NCBI GenBank assembly: GCA_001723855.1
Contig: MCBC01000014.1
Span: 1 to 25,664 of the forward strand
From: Candidatus Altarchaeales archaeon WOR_SM1_86-2
GTDB taxonomy: Archaea; Altiarchaeota; Altiarchaeia; IMC4; MCBC01
Reading direction: 5' to 3'
DNA: 25,664 nucleotides
Below the pieces are notes generated by a model that saw only the letters and a list, made by a program, of their open reading frames with translations, was not told the origin of the DNA and searched no databases. Positions 1 to 6,873 of this stretch are shown piece by piece; the first letter of the stretch is position 1; each line of letters opens with the position of its first letter. The translations under genes were made by a program, and so were the position numbers.

Positions 1-1
1 C

Positions 2-76
2 TTAATGCTGCCTGTGGAATTTAAAGGGAGAAGAAAGATATGGGATGAAAGCAAAGGAGAAGAAACGGATTTATAA
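2..76 (+). CDS. Possible C-terminal end of an upstream gene (partial)
   Basis: Frame 2 is open from the window edge and reads 24 codons ending in a charged tail (KGEETDL) before a TAA. The gene would start outside the window. Frame 1 also ends naturally at base 24, so this reading is only the likelier of two. No function can be given from so short a tail. Confidence 0.35.
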   Translation, partial: LMLPVEFKGRRKIWDESKGEETDL

Positions 77-272
77 AAATCTTTCAGAACACTATCGAAC
101 ATTTCAAATTTTCTGATCAAATTTTCAAATTGTTTTATATGCAAATTCAAATTTCAATTAAAAATGAATAAAAATACCCTATATTTTTCAAATTTATATC
201 ATTTATTGGTGTAATTCCTATTTAATTCTTTAAATAGTATGGGCCAAGTTTCAAAAGTATTAAATAATCAAG
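77..272 (+). promoter_or_regulatory. AT-rich upstream region of the beta-RFAP synthase gene
   Basis: This is about 200 bases of very AT-rich DNA without a gene. The heptamer TCAAATT occurs five times on the plus strand (104-110, 117-123, 125-131, 147-153, 188-194). A TATA-like stretch TTTAAATA lies near 229-237, roughly 36-43 bases before the start codon, which suits an archaeal promoter with a short leader. The heptamers may be operator sites or only low-complexity sequence; the sequence alone does not decide. Confidence 0.4.
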
Positions 273-1253
273 ATGGAAAAACTCACGATCGCATCATCTG
301 CCCGGCTTCACATGACCCTGATAGACTTAAACGGCTCTCTCGGCAGGGTGGACGGCGGAATCGGGCTGGCATTGAAAGAACCTGAAATTGTGTTAGAGTT
401 TTGCAAGAGCGGCGATTTAGAGATTTCTGGTGTGGAAGGAGAGCTGTTTAATAGGCTATCTAACGCAGCATATCAATTAATGGACCGCCTTAACATTGAA
501 GGGAGTGTATCAATAAATGCCAATAATGAGATACCGGAGCATTCCGGCTTGGGCTCTGGAACTCAGTCCCTGCTTTGCACAGGATATGGAATTTCCAAAT
601 TATATGATATTGACATGAGCATTAGAGAGCTTGCCTGTATCCTAGGCAGGGGGGGAACCTCGGGAATAGGAACGGCAGCATTTGAAAAAGGCGGGTTTAT
701 CGTGGATGCAGGGCACAGATTCGGGATGGGTTATAAGGAAAAATTTGCTCCGACATCAGCGTCAAAAGGAATCCCTCCGGCTCCGGTGATCGCAAATTAT
801 AATTTCCCGGATTGGAATGTTATCTTAGCGATTCCAGAGGTTAAGAAGGGATCGCATGGGGAAGAAGAGGCTCAATTATTTGAGAAATTATGTCCTGTTC
901 CGCTTCGAGAAGTGCGGGAGATCTCGCACATTATCCTAATGAATATACTGCCGGCAATAATCGAAGAAGACATTAAAACCTTTGGGGGGGGCGTAGAGAG
1001 AATGCAGCGGATTGGATGGAAAAAAATTGAGATAGAATACCAGCATCCGGTGATCGCTAAAACCATGGAAACCATGAAAGATTCAGGGGCATTTGGGGTT
1101 GGGATGAGTTCCTGGGGGCCAGCTGTATTCGGTTTTAGTGATTCTGAAAGGGAATCCCGGCAAATTCAGAAAGAAACACGGAGGTTTCTGGATGATTCCG
1201 TGAGGGGAGTAACACTAATTACAAAAGCAAGGAACAAAGGAGTTGAATTATAG
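273..1253 (+). CDS. beta-ribofuranosylaminobenzene 5'-phosphate synthase (beta-RFAP synthase)
   Basis: Beta-RFAP synthase joins p-hydroxybenzoate or p-aminobenzoate to phosphoribosyl pyrophosphate, an early committed step of tetrahydromethanopterin synthesis, in the cytoplasm. The 326-aa protein has the family pattern: an N-terminal 'SSARLHMTLIDL' segment, 'GRVDGGIGLAL', a GHMP-kinase-like glycine-rich loop 'HSGLGSGTQ' near residues 91-99, 'GRGGTSGIGTAAFEKGGFIVDAGH' split across residues about 125-148, and a C-terminal 'GAFGVGMSSWGPAVFGF' motif. Length is normal for the family. The start fits a TATA-like element about 40 bases upstream. It implies a C1 pathway based on tetrahydromethanopterin in this organism. 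Confidence 0.9.
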   Translation: MEKLTIASSARLHMTLIDLNGSLGRVDGGIGLALKEPEIVLEFCKSGDLEISGVEGELFNRLSNAAYQLMDRLNIEGSVSINANNEIPEHSGLGSGTQSLLCTGYGISKLYDIDMSIRELACILGRGGTSGIGTAAFEKGGFIVDAGHRFGMGYKEKFAPTSASKGIPPAPVIANYNFPDWNVILAIPEVKKGSHGEEEAQLFEKLCPVPLREVREISHIILMNILPAIIEEDIKTFGGGVERMQRIGWKKIEIEYQHPVIAKTMETMKDSGAFGVGMSSWGPAVFGFSDSERESRQIQKETRRFLDDSVRGVTLITKARNKGVEL

Positions 1254-1289
1254 GATCAGATTTTTTTGTGACTTTGAAATCAAAAGAAA

Positions 1290-1378
1290 AATCAAAAATT
1301 CATGGTGATTTTTTTGAAACAAAGAAGAAATTCCTGATTTTTCGCAAAACTGCTAAAAATCTTTTTTGAAAACAAAAG
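1290..1378. repeat. Dispersed intergenic repeat, copy 1 (inverted relative to copy 2)
   Basis: The reverse complement of this stretch matches 24360-24445 closely over about 80 bases. Both copies centre on a 26-base imperfect palindrome (1336-1361 here) in which GATTTTT pairs with AAAAATC and GCA pairs with TGC. The copy sits in the 190-base gap after the beta-RFAP synthase gene. It holds no reading frame and could be a short non-autonomous mobile element or a shared terminator-like unit. Confidence 0.6.
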
Positions 1379-1443
1379 GCAAATCGACCCGCTGGGAGTT
1401 TATTTTTATTTATGAGATGTGTATTATATAATAATAATCAATT

Positions 1444-1698
1444 ATGTCTTCAAAATTGTTTCATAAGATTATCACGAGGGAAAATGATACTTTAGATACG
1501 ATAAATGGGATTATTGGGGGTAAGAAACCAGGGGCATTGATTCTGGAAAGTGGAAAACCCGGTGGTTTGCGCAGTCAATTAAATATGAATCAGAAAACAT
1601 ACTGGATAGCACAAAATCTTGCATTGAATGGCTGGAAAATTGACACGTTAAAGCATTACAAAGGAAAATTGCTCAAGGTCGTTTTATCGTTGAAATGA
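1444..1698 (+). CDS. Small hypothetical protein, 84 aa
   Basis: I do not recognise this protein. It reads as a soluble, basic 84-residue polypeptide with a central 'LESGKPGGLRSQLNMNQ' segment and no membrane helix or cysteine motif. The start follows an AT-rich stretch (TATATAATAATAATCA), which may be its promoter. It runs the same way as the next gene, 211 bases downstream, with the hairpin-rich leader in between. Nothing in the context gives a function. Confidence 0.5.
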   Translation: MSSKLFHKIITRENDTLDTINGIIGGKKPGALILESGKPGGLRSQLNMNQKTYWIAQNLALNGWKIDTLKHYKGKLLKVVLSLK

Positions 1699-1747
1699 CA
1701 TACCCGTAGATGCTTTTAAGGGCAGAGGGTTTCAAATACCGTGCAGA

Positions 1748-1893
1748 GTCTTTTGGCATGGGCGGCAAACGCGGCTCAATTGCCGGATAACCATGCTTGA
1801 GGGATAAAGACGCAAACGGGGCCGGGCGCCGAGTGAGGGGCGCTTTACAAGGTGGAACCTTGTCTTTCGAAGGAAAGATAAATACCAAAATGA
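1748..1893 (+). ncRNA. Hairpin-rich structured leader upstream of the 179-aa gene
   Basis: Four stems lie in a row. GCATGG (1756-1761) pairs with CCATGC (1791-1796), enclosing CGGCAA (1763-1768) paired with TTGCCG (1780-1785). GCGCC (1826-1830) pairs with GGCGC (1839-1843). CAAGGT (1848-1853) pairs with ACCTTG (1857-1862). TCTTTC (1863-1868) pairs with GAAAGA (1873-1878). The last two are perfect and stacked end to end just before the ribosome binding site. The region is GC-rich in an AT-rich intergenic context. It may be a cis-regulatory leader or a separate RNA; I do not recognise a known riboswitch class. Confidence 0.5.
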
Positions 1894-1894
1894 A

Positions 1895-1902
1895 AAGGAG
1901 GT
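1895..1902 (+). promoter_or_regulatory. Strong Shine-Dalgarno site for the 179-aa gene
   Basis: AAGGAGGT lies 7 bases before the ATG at 1910. It is a near-perfect anti-SD match, unlike most genes in this window, which start after AT-rich leaders with little or no SD. It fixes the start of the downstream gene and fits that gene's foreign look. Confidence 0.8.
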
Positions 1903-1909
1903 AAAAAAA

Positions 1910-2449
1910 ATGGCAGACAAGAGTGAGAAAAGGACGTGGACTGCAGATCAGATCAAAGAGCAGATTCAGAGGATCCAAAAGGTGATCGAGATGCAGAAAC
2001 GCGAGAGCATGGACGAGCACTTCACCGCAGTCACGCCGGAGGATATCAAGAGAAAACTGAAGCGTCAAAATTCCCCGATGATCGTGTCGCAAGGATGGAA
2101 CTCCACGACCCCTGGAGGGACAGTGAAATATAATCTCGGTATCTACAATCCAGACCCGACACAGGCCATCTGGCTATTCGCGCATGTCTGGGTCGGCTCC
2201 GGCAATGTCGATCCAACGGTCGGCACGTTTCTGCTGAACGTCGATACTCGCTTCCCCCGCCTGACGCAGCCGAAGTTCGCGGGACTGACGCTGGCCGCCG
2301 GTGCCTCGGCGACGCTTAAATTCGCCTTGAAGGTTCCGACCACAGTCGAGAAAACGAACTACCTTGGAAACAGTTGCCTGATGCGGTTCAACTGGCACGA
2401 TGTCGGGAAGTATCTTGACCGCGGTATCTTCGTATTCGCCGTCTCGTAA
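1910..2449 (+). CDS. Hypothetical protein, 179 aa, GC-rich, likely beta-sandwich domain
   Basis: I do not recognise the family. Residues about 1-55 are charged and probably helical or coiled coil ('QIKEQIQRIQKVIEMQKRE'). Residues about 60-179 alternate short hydrophobic strands and turns, with 'TPGGTVKYNLGIYNPDP' and 'LTLAAGASATLKFALKVP', the pattern of an Ig-like or CARDB-like beta-sandwich. There is no signal peptide or membrane helix. The coding sequence is clearly more GC-rich than its neighbours and uses codons such as GCC, CGC and GTC; with the strong SD this suggests horizontal acquisition. Hairpin-rich DNA flanks it on both sides. Confidence 0.75.
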   Translation: MADKSEKRTWTADQIKEQIQRIQKVIEMQKRESMDEHFTAVTPEDIKRKLKRQNSPMIVSQGWNSTTPGGTVKYNLGIYNPDPTQAIWLFAHVWVGSGNVDPTVGTFLLNVDTRFPRLTQPKFAGLTLAAGASATLKFALKVPTTVEKTNYLGNSCLMRFNWHDVGKYLDRGIFVFAVS

Positions 2450-2504
2450 GAACAGATAGGGAATTCAAAGTGAGAAGCCTTTTTAAACTGCCACCAAGCA
2501 AAAC

Positions 2505-2590
2505 GGTCGCCTAACACGGGGTTGCCGAGACTTGCTATGCAGCAATGCTTAAGGGTTAGACAAACTATGTGAAATAGTGGCTAAAAGATA
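2505..2590 (+). ncRNA. Structured 3' region after the 179-aa gene
   Basis: CTAAC (2511-2515) can pair with GTTAG (2555-2559), enclosing a TTGCT/AGCAA hairpin (2532-2536 with 2541-2545). A second hairpin, ACTAT/ATAGT (2564-2568 with 2574-2578), follows. The terminator hairpin at 2591 comes directly after. No gene is visible. It may be a structured 3' untranslated region or a small RNA; stems are only 5 bp, so confidence is modest. Confidence 0.35.
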
Positions 2591-2622
2591 GGGAGGGGCA
2601 CATCCTCTCTCCTTTTATTTTT
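2591..2622 (+). terminator. Hairpin with T-tract after the 179-aa gene
   Basis: GGGAGGGG (2591-2598) pairs with CCTCTCTC (2604-2611), allowing two G-T pairs, around a 5-base loop, and a T-rich tract follows from 2613. It lies between the plus-strand gene and the convergent end of rpoB'', so it probably ends the plus-strand transcript. Confidence 0.6.
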
Positions 2623-2648
2623 TATTTAATTTTTAGATCAAAAAAAAA

Positions 2649-4463
2649 TTAACTGACTCCGAACTTTTCAAGATATTCTTCGATTACCTTATCATCGCTC
2701 TCTTCACTGATCACCGCACCTATTGCTAAATTCTTCACCAATCCGCAGTTTTGTCCCTCTGGTGTCTCATTCGGGCATATCCTCCCCCATTGAGTGGCGT
2801 GCAAATCGCGGGCTTCAAACCACGGAAAACTGCGGCTTAGAAGGGAAGTCACCCTTCTTCTCTGAGATATCGAAGACATGTAATTTGTTCTGTCCAGCAC
2901 CTGGCTTATGCCCGCTCTTCCACCGCTCCAGTTCCCTGTTCCAAGTGCATATTCCATTCTCTCGGTAAGGGTCTTACTTCTTATAGCGATCGCTATGTTT
3001 ACCTTTCTATTCCTGGCGTTCTGTTTTTCCAATTGATATTTAATGTCCCTGCACAGGGTATTGAAACCAACACGGAATAATTCTTGCAGTAGATCGCCTG
3101 CCAATCTCACTCTTTTATTTGAATAATGATCCTTATCATCCGGCTCTCTTAATCCTAGATCAAGCTCTATAACCTTTTTTGCCATAGTGCCGACGTGGGG
3201 CAAAACAAAGTTGTTTAACACCTGATGGGCTCTAAGGGTCTGATATTGCTCGGCATGCCCGGAGCCAACTCTCTTTCCGATATACTTAAACGCATCCTTG
3301 GGGGCAAGCGGATCCAATTCAAGATTTGATAATATCTCTGGCTTCGTAATATCATCAAATAACTCCAGTATTTCACCGTGATCTAACCCCAGAGCTTTCA
3401 TCAAAGTGGTGAGGGGGATATTTTTTGGGACTCCGGGGAATGATACAAACAGGGTTATACCTTTTGCACTTTCCTTTTTCTCTACAACCAGGCGGGATCT
3501 AAAACCTCTTCGTGTGGAAAATACCTTCGCCGAGAATATTTCTTTTCCGGCAGTGGCTCCCCTCGTAACCTCGATTCTGTTTGGCGCTAAATCCTCAACC
3601 ACAATCACCACCCTCTCTGTGCCGTTAACTATAAAATACGCACCCGGGTCCTCAGGGTCTTCTTTATACTTAATCAATTCCTCCGGGCCCATTCCATGAA
3701 GCAAGCATCTCTTTGATCTCAGCATAACAGGAAATTTCCCGATAATTGCATCTATGGGTCTTGAATCATATAAGAAATCCGGATTATCGATATCGGAAGC
3801 GGATAATACTTCAAATTTATACTTCTCAGCAACCCTTTTTCTTTCTTTGTTCTCTGTTAAAATCTTTATAACTCTCTCACCTTTCTTATACTTGACCTTA
3901 CTGCTGCCCCTGCCCCTGCCCCTGCGGGTCAGATCGGAATTAATCTGCATCGCCAGTGCCACAACTTCATCTTTAATATTATTTAGGTACTGCTCGCCCT
4001 TAATGTCAAAATCAACCACCTCTAAGACCTCCATTAGTTCTGGATTTTCCCATTTCCTGACAGCCTCATATGTTCCGGGAGTTACATATATGCGCGCGGC
4101 TTTTTCAGTTAGGTCTTCCAATCTGCCCTGTTCTTTGACCTTTAGAAGAAAGTCGGAATTACAAATGGCGTCTTTTTTTTGTCTTTCAATAAATTGTAAA
4201 TAAATTGGCGCGGAGTATGTAAAACCCCTGAGTCTGCACTCAAAAGGGTATCTGCTCACGTCCCCCTCTGCCTCGCTAACCACCGGCTCCCCCAACCTTA
4301 TCCTGCCAAGTCTAAATTCATAACCCGGGATATCAACATCTATTTTACCCCTCTCGTCAATTACCTCCTGCAAGCCGTGCTCAACCAGATCATTGTAAGA
4401 AGCTATTTGAAATCCAACCAAATCATCCTTTTTTATAAAATCACTCATCCGCAACATTTTCAT
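2649..4463 (-). CDS. rpoB2: DNA-directed RNA polymerase subunit B'' (N-terminal half of RpoB)
   Basis: This is the B'' part of a split archaeal RNA polymerase beta-type subunit, the lobe and protrusion half of the catalytic core. Clear motifs are 'FTYSAPIYL' (residue 81 on), 'IGKFPVMLRSKRC' (241 on), 'AYFIVNGTERV' (275 on), 'HYSNKRVRLAGDL' (446 on), 'ALGTGNW' (506 on) and the C-terminal 'CPNETPEGQNCGLVKNLAIG' (563-582). The protein ends just after this motif, as split B'' proteins do. At 604 aa it is longer than the roughly 500 aa I recall for methanogen B''; the excess lies between residues about 94 and 236. The gene follows rpoH by 31 bases, but no rpoB' follows it. Confidence 0.95.
   Translation of the reverse strand: MKMLRMSDFIKKDDLVGFQIASYNDLVEHGLQEVIDERGKIDVDIPGYEFRLGRIRLGEPVVSEAEGDVSRYPFECRLRGFTYSAPIYLQFIERQKKDAICNSDFLLKVKEQGRLEDLTEKAARIYVTPGTYEAVRKWENPELMEVLEVVDFDIKGEQYLNNIKDEVVALAMQINSDLTRRGRGRGSSKVKYKKGERVIKILTENKERKRVAEKYKFEVLSASDIDNPDFLYDSRPIDAIIGKFPVMLRSKRCLLHGMGPEELIKYKEDPEDPGAYFIVNGTERVVIVVEDLAPNRIEVTRGATAGKEIFSAKVFSTRRGFRSRLVVEKKESAKGITLFVSFPGVPKNIPLTTLMKALGLDHGEILELFDDITKPEILSNLELDPLAPKDAFKYIGKRVGSGHAEQYQTLRAHQVLNNFVLPHVGTMAKKVIELDLGLREPDDKDHYSNKRVRLAGDLLQELFRVGFNTLCRDIKYQLEKQNARNRKVNIAIAIRSKTLTERMEYALGTGNWSGGRAGISQVLDRTNYMSSISQRRRVTSLLSRSFPWFEARDLHATQWGRICPNETPEGQNCGLVKNLAIGAVISEESDDKVIEEYLEKFGVS
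3758..4184 (-). other. Extra domain inserted in RpoB''
   Basis: The segment encoding residues about 94-236 separates 'YSAPIYLQFIERQ' from 'IIGKFPVMLRSK'. As I remember the family, these motifs are normally only about 15-20 residues apart. The insert is charged and includes the Arg-Gly run 'RRGRGRGSSK' (180-189), encoded by a short CTGCCC-type tandem repeat near 3902-3920. It would sit in the lobe region of the polymerase. The reading frame is open throughout, so it is not an artefact of a frameshift. Confidence 0.6.
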
Positions 4464-4494
4464 TAAATATTAATTGTTTGGAAATAAAAAGCGA

Positions 4495-4716
4495 TTACTT
4501 ATCAACAACAACTCTGTAATAGACTGATATGCCAGCGGTTGGGCTTTTTCTGGTTATCTTTATTATATCTCCAATCTTTGAGTTTATTTGCTTGAGTGCA
4601 GGGTCGCTTGCCCGGATTTTCGGTAATTGCTCGGCGGTTATATTATACTGATTTAATACTTTTTCAGCATCGCTCTTCTTCAATACCTCGTGTTTTGGAA
4701 CCGATAGGTGAGTCAT
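4495..4716 (-). CDS. rpoH: DNA-directed RNA polymerase subunit H (Rpb5-like)
   Basis: This 73-aa protein matches the archaeal H subunit, equivalent to the C-terminal domain of eukaryotic Rpb5. Diagnostic features are 'HLSVPKHEVL' at the N-terminus, 'LPKIRASDPALK' in the middle and 'ISVYYRVVV' at the end. It is the usual first gene of the archaeal polymerase operon and lies 31 bases upstream of rpoB''. The likely start of the divergent gene is only 30 bases away, so the two promoters must lie in AT-only sequence or overlap coding sequence. Confidence 0.95.
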   Translation of the reverse strand: MTHLSVPKHEVLKKSDAEKVLNQYNITAEQLPKIRASDPALKQINSKIGDIIKITRKSPTAGISVYYRVVVDK

Positions 4717-4746
4717 TTATTTTTTATTATATTAATAAAAATAAAA

Positions 4747-5736
4747 ATGAAAATGAAACCAGAAGCAATTAAGTTGATAATTCTACTGCTTGTATCCGCC
4801 GTAGCGTTTTATTTCCTCCTGCCGTTCATAGACGCAATCCTCTTGGCAGCGGTTTTCTCTTATGCTTTGCTTCCTGTTGTTAAGAGAATGGAGATTTACA
4901 TTCCGGGTAAGCATTCGCGATCTGTAGCGATCTCCATTATATTTCTCCTATTTTTGAGCATTGCCGCTCTTGTGGGCATAAAGATAAATACTTACCTTGT
5001 TACTCATCCGGCAGAACTCAGCGATATGGTTCATAAGGCTCTTTCTGCCGCCACGGAATCCATCACCCCCGCCCTGGAACAATCAGGTATTAAGGTGGAT
5101 GATATTGTGCAGGAACTCATGGATATTTCAGCACAATTTGTGCATAAATTGATCGCGATCGGACCGGAAATTTTGATGGAAATGTTTGTGTTTTCAATAT
5201 GCCTGATATACTTTCTGAAAGATTATGATAAGACTGGAAAATATATTGAGGATATTGCCCACCATTTCAGAGGATTTAAGACCAGGAAATTACTTGATGA
5301 AACGCATTTAACGATGGATGCTCTTGTAAGGGCGTGGCTTATCATGGCGATAATAAGGGGGTGCATGGGGATGGTGGGTTTTATTATATTCGGGGTCCCG
5401 CATGCAATCATTTTGGGATTTTTGCTCGCGGTTATGGAACTGATGCCTCTGATCGGCGCGTACTTCGTTCTAATTCCTGTTATTGTCTATGAATTTGCAG
5501 TTGGCAATGTTTTCGAGGGCATAGGAATTATGGTATGGGCCTTTATATTCTTGTTCCTTATTGCGGATTTTTACATACGCCCGAGAATAATTACGGGGTA
5601 TACAAGAATACATCCGGCAGTAATAATAATCGGTTTTCTGGCAGGGGTGGAGTTTTTAGGAGTGGCGGGGGCAATTATAGGGCCGATTATTTTAGTTCTC
5701 TGCTTGAGAGTTGTTGAGTTCTTGATCGATGAATGA
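4747..5736 (+). CDS. AI-2E family (PerM/YdiK-like) integral membrane protein
   Basis: A protein of about 329 aa with some seven or eight membrane segments, at N-terminal 'LIILLLVSAVAFYFLLPFIDAILLAAVFSYALLPV', split around residues 6-40, and at 'ISIIFLLFLSIAALVGI', 'MFVFSICLIYFLKDY' and the C-terminal helices. 'LGFLLAVMELMPLIGAYFVLIPV' and 'RPRIITGYTRIHPAVIIIGFLAG' are typical of the AI-2E exporter/PerM family in bacteria and archaea; substrates in archaea are unknown. I chose the ATG at 4747 because an earlier in-frame ATG at 4708 lies inside rpoH and would add a poor leader; 4753 is also possible. It is a single gene with its own AT-rich upstream region. Confidence 0.85.
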   Translation: MKMKPEAIKLIILLLVSAVAFYFLLPFIDAILLAAVFSYALLPVVKRMEIYIPGKHSRSVAISIIFLLFLSIAALVGIKINTYLVTHPAELSDMVHKALSAATESITPALEQSGIKVDDIVQELMDISAQFVHKLIAIGPEILMEMFVFSICLIYFLKDYDKTGKYIEDIAHHFRGFKTRKLLDETHLTMDALVRAWLIMAIIRGCMGMVGFIIFGVPHAIILGFLLAVMELMPLIGAYFVLIPVIVYEFAVGNVFEGIGIMVWAFIFLFLIADFYIRPRIITGYTRIHPAVIIIGFLAGVEFLGVAGAIIGPIILVLCLRVVEFLIDE

Positions 5737-5778
5737 ACCTGCTTTTATATTTGTTTTCATAAATATAAATAATTTAAA

Positions 5779-6309
5779 ATGAAGCAGGTAAGATTTCACG
5801 GCAGGGGCGGGCAGGGAGCTGTAACGGCTGCTGATGTACTGGCGGTGGCGGTGTTCAAAGACGGAAAATACTCCCAGGCATTTCCCGCGTTTGGAGTTGA
5901 AAGGAGAGGTGCTCCGGTGCAGGCATTCGCACGAATTTCGGATAAATTTGTAAGGGATAGAAGCCAGATTTACGAGCCGGATTATGTCGTGGTTCTTGAT
6001 CCCACGCTCATTGAAATCGCTGGAGTTACTGAGGGCTTATCCAAACAGGGGAAATTGGTTATAAATTCCGAAAAAGAACATGCTGTAGACGGCTTTGATA
6101 CCTATTTTGTTGACGCCACACAAATCGCTATCGATAATTTAGGGGTTCCGATCGTAAATACCGCCATGCTCGGGGCATTTGCCGGCGCGACAAAGGAGGT
6201 AACCTTTGAGTCGCTGAAGGAAGCACTTATGGAAAGATTCGGCGGGAGATTGGGACCGAAGAACTGCAAGGCGGCAGAGATTGCTTATAAAGAAGTTAAA
6301 AAATTTTGA
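5779..6309 (+). CDS. porC: 2-oxoacid:ferredoxin oxidoreductase, gamma subunit
   Basis: The gamma subunit of pyruvate (or related 2-oxoacid) ferredoxin oxidoreductase is part of the cytoplasmic complex that interconverts acyl-CoA plus CO2 and the 2-oxoacid using ferredoxin. The 176-aa protein has 'RFHGRGGQGAVTAADVLA' (residues 5-22), 'FPAFGVERRGAPVQAFARI' (36-54), 'VVVLDPTLIE' and 'NTAMLGAFAGAT', all standard for this subunit, and normal length. The alpha and beta subunits are absent downstream, so the usual porCDAB order is broken: a flavodiiron remnant follows directly. It could serve pyruvate, 2-oxoglutarate or indolepyruvate-type enzymes; pyruvate is the first guess. Confidence 0.88.
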   Translation: MKQVRFHGRGGQGAVTAADVLAVAVFKDGKYSQAFPAFGVERRGAPVQAFARISDKFVRDRSQIYEPDYVVVLDPTLIEIAGVTEGLSKQGKLVINSEKEHAVDGFDTYFVDATQIAIDNLGVPIVNTAMLGAFAGATKEVTFESLKEALMERFGGRLGPKNCKAAEIAYKEVKKF

Positions 6310-6630
6310 ATAAAGCATGGGTTTGAAGATGAAATGCTCCGGGGAGTTAGGGAAATTATTGATCCATGGGATATTGATTATGTGGTTGTAAACTACCCGG
6401 GGGTGGATCACTCCTCAGCGCTCCCGAAAATAATGAATGAAGCAAATAATGCAGAAATAATTTCTGAGATTCCGAAGTCGATACCGAGAAAGAAATATTT
6501 TATGATTGAGGACTTGATGGAGGATATTGCCAAATATATGAGGTTTCCCTCGCAGAATTGGATTTGTTTCTGTGGCATGCAAAAACCGGAAGGGTGCTTA
6601 AATTATTTTTCTTTTTATTTATATATTTAA
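6310..6630 (+). pseudogene. Remnant of a flavodiiron protein (FprA-like F420H2 oxidase)
   Basis: Read from the codon after the porC stop, the frame gives 'KHGFEDEMLRGVREIIDP', then 'DYVVVNYPGVDHSSALPKIM'. Flavodiiron proteins have a matching segment ending in the iron-binding pattern H-x-E-x-D-H. Here the first His is Tyr and the Glu is Gly, and only Asp-His remains. Flavodiiron proteins are about 400 aa; this is about 100 aa, lacks the N-terminal metallo-beta-lactamase start and the flavodoxin domain, and its tail after about residue 50 no longer looks like the family. An ATG at 6334 could allow a 98-aa product, but loss of metal ligands argues for a decayed fragment. Confidence 0.65.
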
Positions 6631-6673
6631 AATACTAATAATTAATTAACTACGAAAAAAATAGTTAAAATAA

Positions 6674-6871
6674 GTGACAATTATAAAAATTGATGACGAA
6701 AAATGCAACGGCTGCGGAATATGCATGGGGGTATGTCCAAAAGGACCTAAAATATTTGAAATAAAGAATATGGAGGGTAAAGAAAAATGCGTTGTGCTGG
6801 ACGCAAGTTGGTGCCAGGAATGTACCAATTGTGTATCAAGATGTCCAGCGGGTGCGATAAAAATTAATTAA
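6674..6871 (+). CDS. 2[4Fe-4S] ferredoxin, 65 aa
   Basis: A small electron carrier with two cysteine motifs, 'CNGCGICMGVCP' (residues 11-22) and 'CQECTNCVSRCP' (47-58), each able to bind a [4Fe-4S] cluster. It starts at a GTG; the preceding bases are AT-rich and the protein aligns from that codon with its neighbour ('IIKIDDEKCNGCG' here, 'IIKIDEEKCNGCG' next door). It may be a PorD-like delta subunit for porC or a donor to the DPOR-like genes downstream, since it is 2 bases from the next gene and appears to open that operon. Confidence 0.88.
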   Translation: MTIIKIDDEKCNGCGICMGVCPKGPKIFEIKNMEGKEKCVVLDASWCQECTNCVSRCPAGAIKIN

Positions 6872-6873
6872 AA

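Noticed and set aside
1690..1760. A tRNA-like T-arm ('GGTTTCAAATACC') in the leader region
   Set aside because: Only a 3-bp stem forms, and no matching acceptor, D-arm or anticodon arm can be drawn around it.
3406..4203. Long open frames on the plus strand opposite rpoB''
   Set aside because: They lie wholly antisense to a clearly conserved gene, and their translations are Ser/Leu/Phe-rich with no motif.
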